Below, piece by piece: positions 61,913 to 64,000 of a DNA stretch of 64,000 nucleotides. The stretch covers positions 62,001-126,000 of the forward strand of contig NZ_JACIDS010000002.1 of assembly GCF_014196455.1 (NCBI RefSeq), in the 5' to 3' direction. The position numbers and the translations under genes were made by a program. The notes under the pieces are model-generated. The model ran no database searches. It saw only the letters and a list, made by a program, of their open reading frames with translations, and was not told the origin of the DNA. Positions within the stretch are counted from its first letter, which is position 1, and every line of letters begins with the position of its first letter. Source of the stretch: Kaistia hirudinis. GTDB lineage: Bacteria; Pseudomonadota; Alphaproteobacteria; Rhizobiales; Kaistiaceae.

Positions 61913-61995
61913 GTCATCCCGGCGAAAGCCGGAATCCATTCAGCTGTGACCGTCGGCGCTTCGGCTGCATGGATCCCGGCTTTCGCCGGGATGAC
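61913..61995. repeat. Short dispersed inverted repeat
   Basis: GTCATCCCGGCGAAAGCCGG at the left is matched by its complement CCGGCTTTCGCCGGGATGAC at the right, with about 40 bp between. This is a widespread intergenic repeat in alphaproteobacteria. It lies between the two permease genes of one operon and could form a stem in the mRNA. Confidence 0.85.
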
Positions 61996-62057
61996 GGAGA
62001 ATGCGAGGGATGGCGGAGCCAGGTATGGAGAGTTGAAGGCGTCCATGGTCTGTCTCC

Positions 62058-63110
62058 TCAGGCCGTCGCCGCTCGCGGGCGGACGAGCCGGTAATGCGCG
62101 AACTGATCGGCGATGGCCGTGAACAGCATGATGAGGCCGGTGAGCGCGAGCACGGCGCTCGTCGTCAGGCCCTGCGTCTGCAGGATGATGCCGGCGTTCA
62201 GGATCAGCGCCATCAGGAAGGCGCCGGCGATGACGCCGAGCGCCGAGCCGCGGGCGAGCACCGCGACCATGACGCCGAGATAGCCGTAATTGTTGGAGAT
62301 GCCGCCCTGCAGGCGGTGCACCGTGCCGGCGACTTCGAGCATGCCGGCAATGCCGGCGATCGCGCCGGAGAGCAGCATGATGGTGATGAGGCGGCGGCGG
62401 ACGGGAATGCCGGCATAATGCGCAGCGTCGGGATTGGCGCCGGAAAGGCGCACCTCATAGCCCCATTTGGTGTAGCGCAGCGCCAGCGCGAACAGGATCG
62501 GCGCGGCGAGCGCGATCACGAAGCCCCAATGCAGCGAGCCGAAGAAATCCGGCATCTTGTAGGGCACGCGGCCGGTCGAGGCGGTGGTGCCGGAGACGCG
62601 GTCGCGCCAGGGGCCGGTCGCGACATAATAAACCAGCAGCAGCGCGACGAAATTGAGCAGCAGCGTCGTGATGATCTCGTCGACCTTGGCATAGGCCTTG
62701 GCGAGCGTCGGCACGAGGATCCAGAGTGCGCCGCCGGCCGCGCCGGCGAAGAACATCAGCACCAGCATGAAGGGCTCGGGGCCCTTGATGAACAGGCCGA
62801 TCGCGGTGGTCACGAAGGCGCCGAGATAGAACTGGCCGTCGGCGCCGATGTTCCACAGGCCCATGCGCGCCATCACCGTCACGGCAAGGCCGGTCAGCAG
62901 CAGCGGCGTATAGAGCAGGCCGAGATCCTCGAGCCCGAATTGCGAGCCGAGGCTCTTCACGATGATCTGCCGGCCGAGATGAAGCGAATCGAAGCCGGCA
63001 ATGCCGAGCACGAGCGCGCCGAGGCCGAGCGCCAGCACGAAGCCGATGACGCGGGCCGTCAGGGCGCGCGCGGAGGAAACGACCGGGCTGCGGACGAAAT
63101 GGAGCGCCAT
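62058..63110 (-). CDS. Nucleoside/purine-type ABC permease (YufP-like)
   Basis: 350 residues. RPE-type N-terminal half, then FGLEDLGLLYTPLLLTGLAVTVMARMGLWNIGADGQFYLGAFVTTAIGLFIK, LNFVALLLVYYVATGPWRD, KWGYEVRLSGANPDAAHYAGIPVRRRLITIMLLSGAIAGIAGMLEVAGTVHRLQGGISNNYGYLGVMVAVLARGSALGV. Matches the branched nucleoside permease family. It overlaps almost directly the ATPase gene upstream (1-bp gap). Confidence 0.9.
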   Translation of the reverse strand: MALHFVRSPVVSSARALTARVIGFVLALGLGALVLGIAGFDSLHLGRQIIVKSLGSQFGLEDLGLLYTPLLLTGLAVTVMARMGLWNIGADGQFYLGAFVTTAIGLFIKGPEPFMLVLMFFAGAAGGALWILVPTLAKAYAKVDEIITTLLLNFVALLLVYYVATGPWRDRVSGTTASTGRVPYKMPDFFGSLHWGFVIALAAPILFALALRYTKWGYEVRLSGANPDAAHYAGIPVRRRLITIMLLSGAIAGIAGMLEVAGTVHRLQGGISNNYGYLGVMVAVLARGSALGVIAGAFLMALILNAGIILQTQGLTTSAVLALTGLIMLFTAIADQFAHYRLVRPRAATA

Positions 63111-63111
63111 C

Positions 63112-64000
63112 TCAGGCCGCCTCGGTCTGCTGGGTCTGGCCGCCCATCAGGAGGCCGACGCGTTCGAGATCGGCATCCTTCGTCTCATAGAGGCCCATGA
63201 CGCGGCCCTTGAACATGACGGCGATGCGGTCGGTGACGTCGAACAATTCGGAGAGTTCCTCGGAGATCAGCACCACCGCGACGCCCTGGTTTCGCAGGTC
63301 GATCAGATAGTGGAGCAGGGTCGAGATCGCGCCGACATCGAGCCCGCGCGAGGGATAGGCGGCGACGATGGCAAGCCTTGCGATCCGCATCTCGCGCCGG
63401 GCGACGAGGCGCTGCTGGTTGCCGCCGGAAAGGTTGCGGATCGGCGTGCGGAGCGAGGGGATCGTTACCGCGGCGTCGTCGGCGATCTGCTTGGCGAGCG
63501 CGTCGGCGGCTTTCGGCGAGAAGAAGATGCCGTGCGCGATCGGCGCCTCGCCATAGGCGCGCATCACTGCATTGTCGCTGATCGGCAGCGACGGCGCGAT
63601 GCCGCTCTTGATCCGGTCCTCGGGGATGTGCCCGACGCCCAGTTCCAGGAAGACATCGGGCGAGGGATCGTCCAGCGGCACGCCCTCGACCAGGATGCGG
63701 CCGGAATCGGGCCGGCGGATGCCGGTCAGCACCTCGGAGAGTTCGCGCTGGCCATTGCCGGCGACCCCGGCAATGCCGAGGATCTCGCCGGCGCGCACCG
63801 GCAGGTCGACCTCGATCAGCCCCTTGCGGCCGCGATCGTCGCTCGCCGAGACATGATCGAGCGCCAGCACGATCCGCCCGGCTTCGCTGCGCGGCACGAT
63901 GGCTTCGCGGAGGCCCCCCAGCACCATCTCGCGGCCGACCATCCATTGCGCGAGCTTGGTCGTGGTGCAGTTCTCGGTCGTCTCGGTGAGCACCTTGCGG
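63112..64000 (-). CDS. Nucleoside/sugar ABC ATPase (YufO-like), cut by the window end
   Basis: At least 296 residues of the C-terminal part; the N-terminal half lies past 64000. Seen is the second nucleotide-binding domain: AGVAGNGQRELSEVLTG (degenerate Walker A), GHIPEDRIKSGIAPSLPISDN, signature NLSGGNQQRLVARREM, then VAAYPSRGLDVGA and LISEELSELFDVTDRIAVMFKGRV. This is the two-domain type of YufO/RbsA. A binding protein of the BMP family is expected beyond the window. Confidence 0.9.
   Translation of the reverse strand, partial: RKVLTETTENCTTTKLAQWMVGREMVLGGLREAIVPRSEAGRIVLALDHVSASDDRGRKGLIEVDLPVRAGEILGIAGVAGNGQRELSEVLTGIRRPDSGRILVEGVPLDDPSPDVFLELGVGHIPEDRIKSGIAPSLPISDNAVMRAYGEAPIAHGIFFSPKAADALAKQIADDAAVTIPSLRTPIRNLSGGNQQRLVARREMRIARLAIVAAYPSRGLDVGAISTLLHYLIDLRNQGVAVVLISEELSELFDVTDRIAVMFKGRVMGLYETKDADLERVGLLMGGQTQQTEAA

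Overview
The window is a GC-rich alphaproteobacterial chromosome segment, most likely Hyphomicrobiales (Rhizobiales). The evidence is a CpdR-type single-domain receiver, a dctA-dctBD locus with a sigma54 promoter, a BigR-type repressor next to a beta-lactamase-fold hydrolase, and many small-molecule ABC importers. No species is claimed.

Region 1 (1-670) holds cpdR and tRNA-Val(GAC). Region 2 (625-17321) is an integrated element in that tRNA, bounded by a perfect 56-bp direct repeat. It carries a tyrosine integrase, small DNA-binding proteins with operator-like repeats, a DUF4258/HTH toxin-antitoxin-like pair, a TagO/VasI-like protein, and a frameshifted DUF4145 gene. A minus-strand operon (17075 to 9466) encodes a replication-type HTH protein with a lambda-like origin (four palindromic iterons plus an AT-rich stretch) inside its gene, a zinc-finger protein, small proteins, a ClpP-like protease, an HK97-type portal and a lambda-type tape measure protein. 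I see no terminase, major capsid, tail tube or lysis gene, so it is either a reduced prophage or a phage satellite.

Region 3 (17322-26202) has a secreted protein, then a sugar or sugar-acid uptake and catabolism operon (GntR regulator, enolase-superfamily enzyme, binding protein, permease, ATPase, SDR), divergent from a cellulase-like glycosidase and an SMP-30 lactonase. Region 4 (26247-30622) is nrdA-nrdB. NrdB has Phe in place of the radical Tyr (class Ic type) and nrdA lies behind a cobalamin riboswitch.

Region 5 (31134-41210) is an NMT1/SsuA-type ABC importer with a luciferase-like monooxygenase, a ureidoglycolate lyase-like protein, a LysR regulator, a flavoprotein and a divergent amidase; it looks like uptake and breakdown of a nitrogenous compound. 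Region 6 (41312-46138) is dctD-dctB divergent from dctA. Region 7 (46390-54330) holds a DUF1254 protein with an AraC regulator, a sulfide/persulfide-type cluster (hydrolase divergent from bigR, rhodanese, TauE), and several small genes. Region 8 (54331-64000) holds an AraC regulator, a large autotransporter, an HPP-CBS membrane protein, an oxygenase subunit that lacks its Rieske centre, and three genes of a BmpA/YufOPQ-type nucleoside or purine importer, the last cut by the window end.
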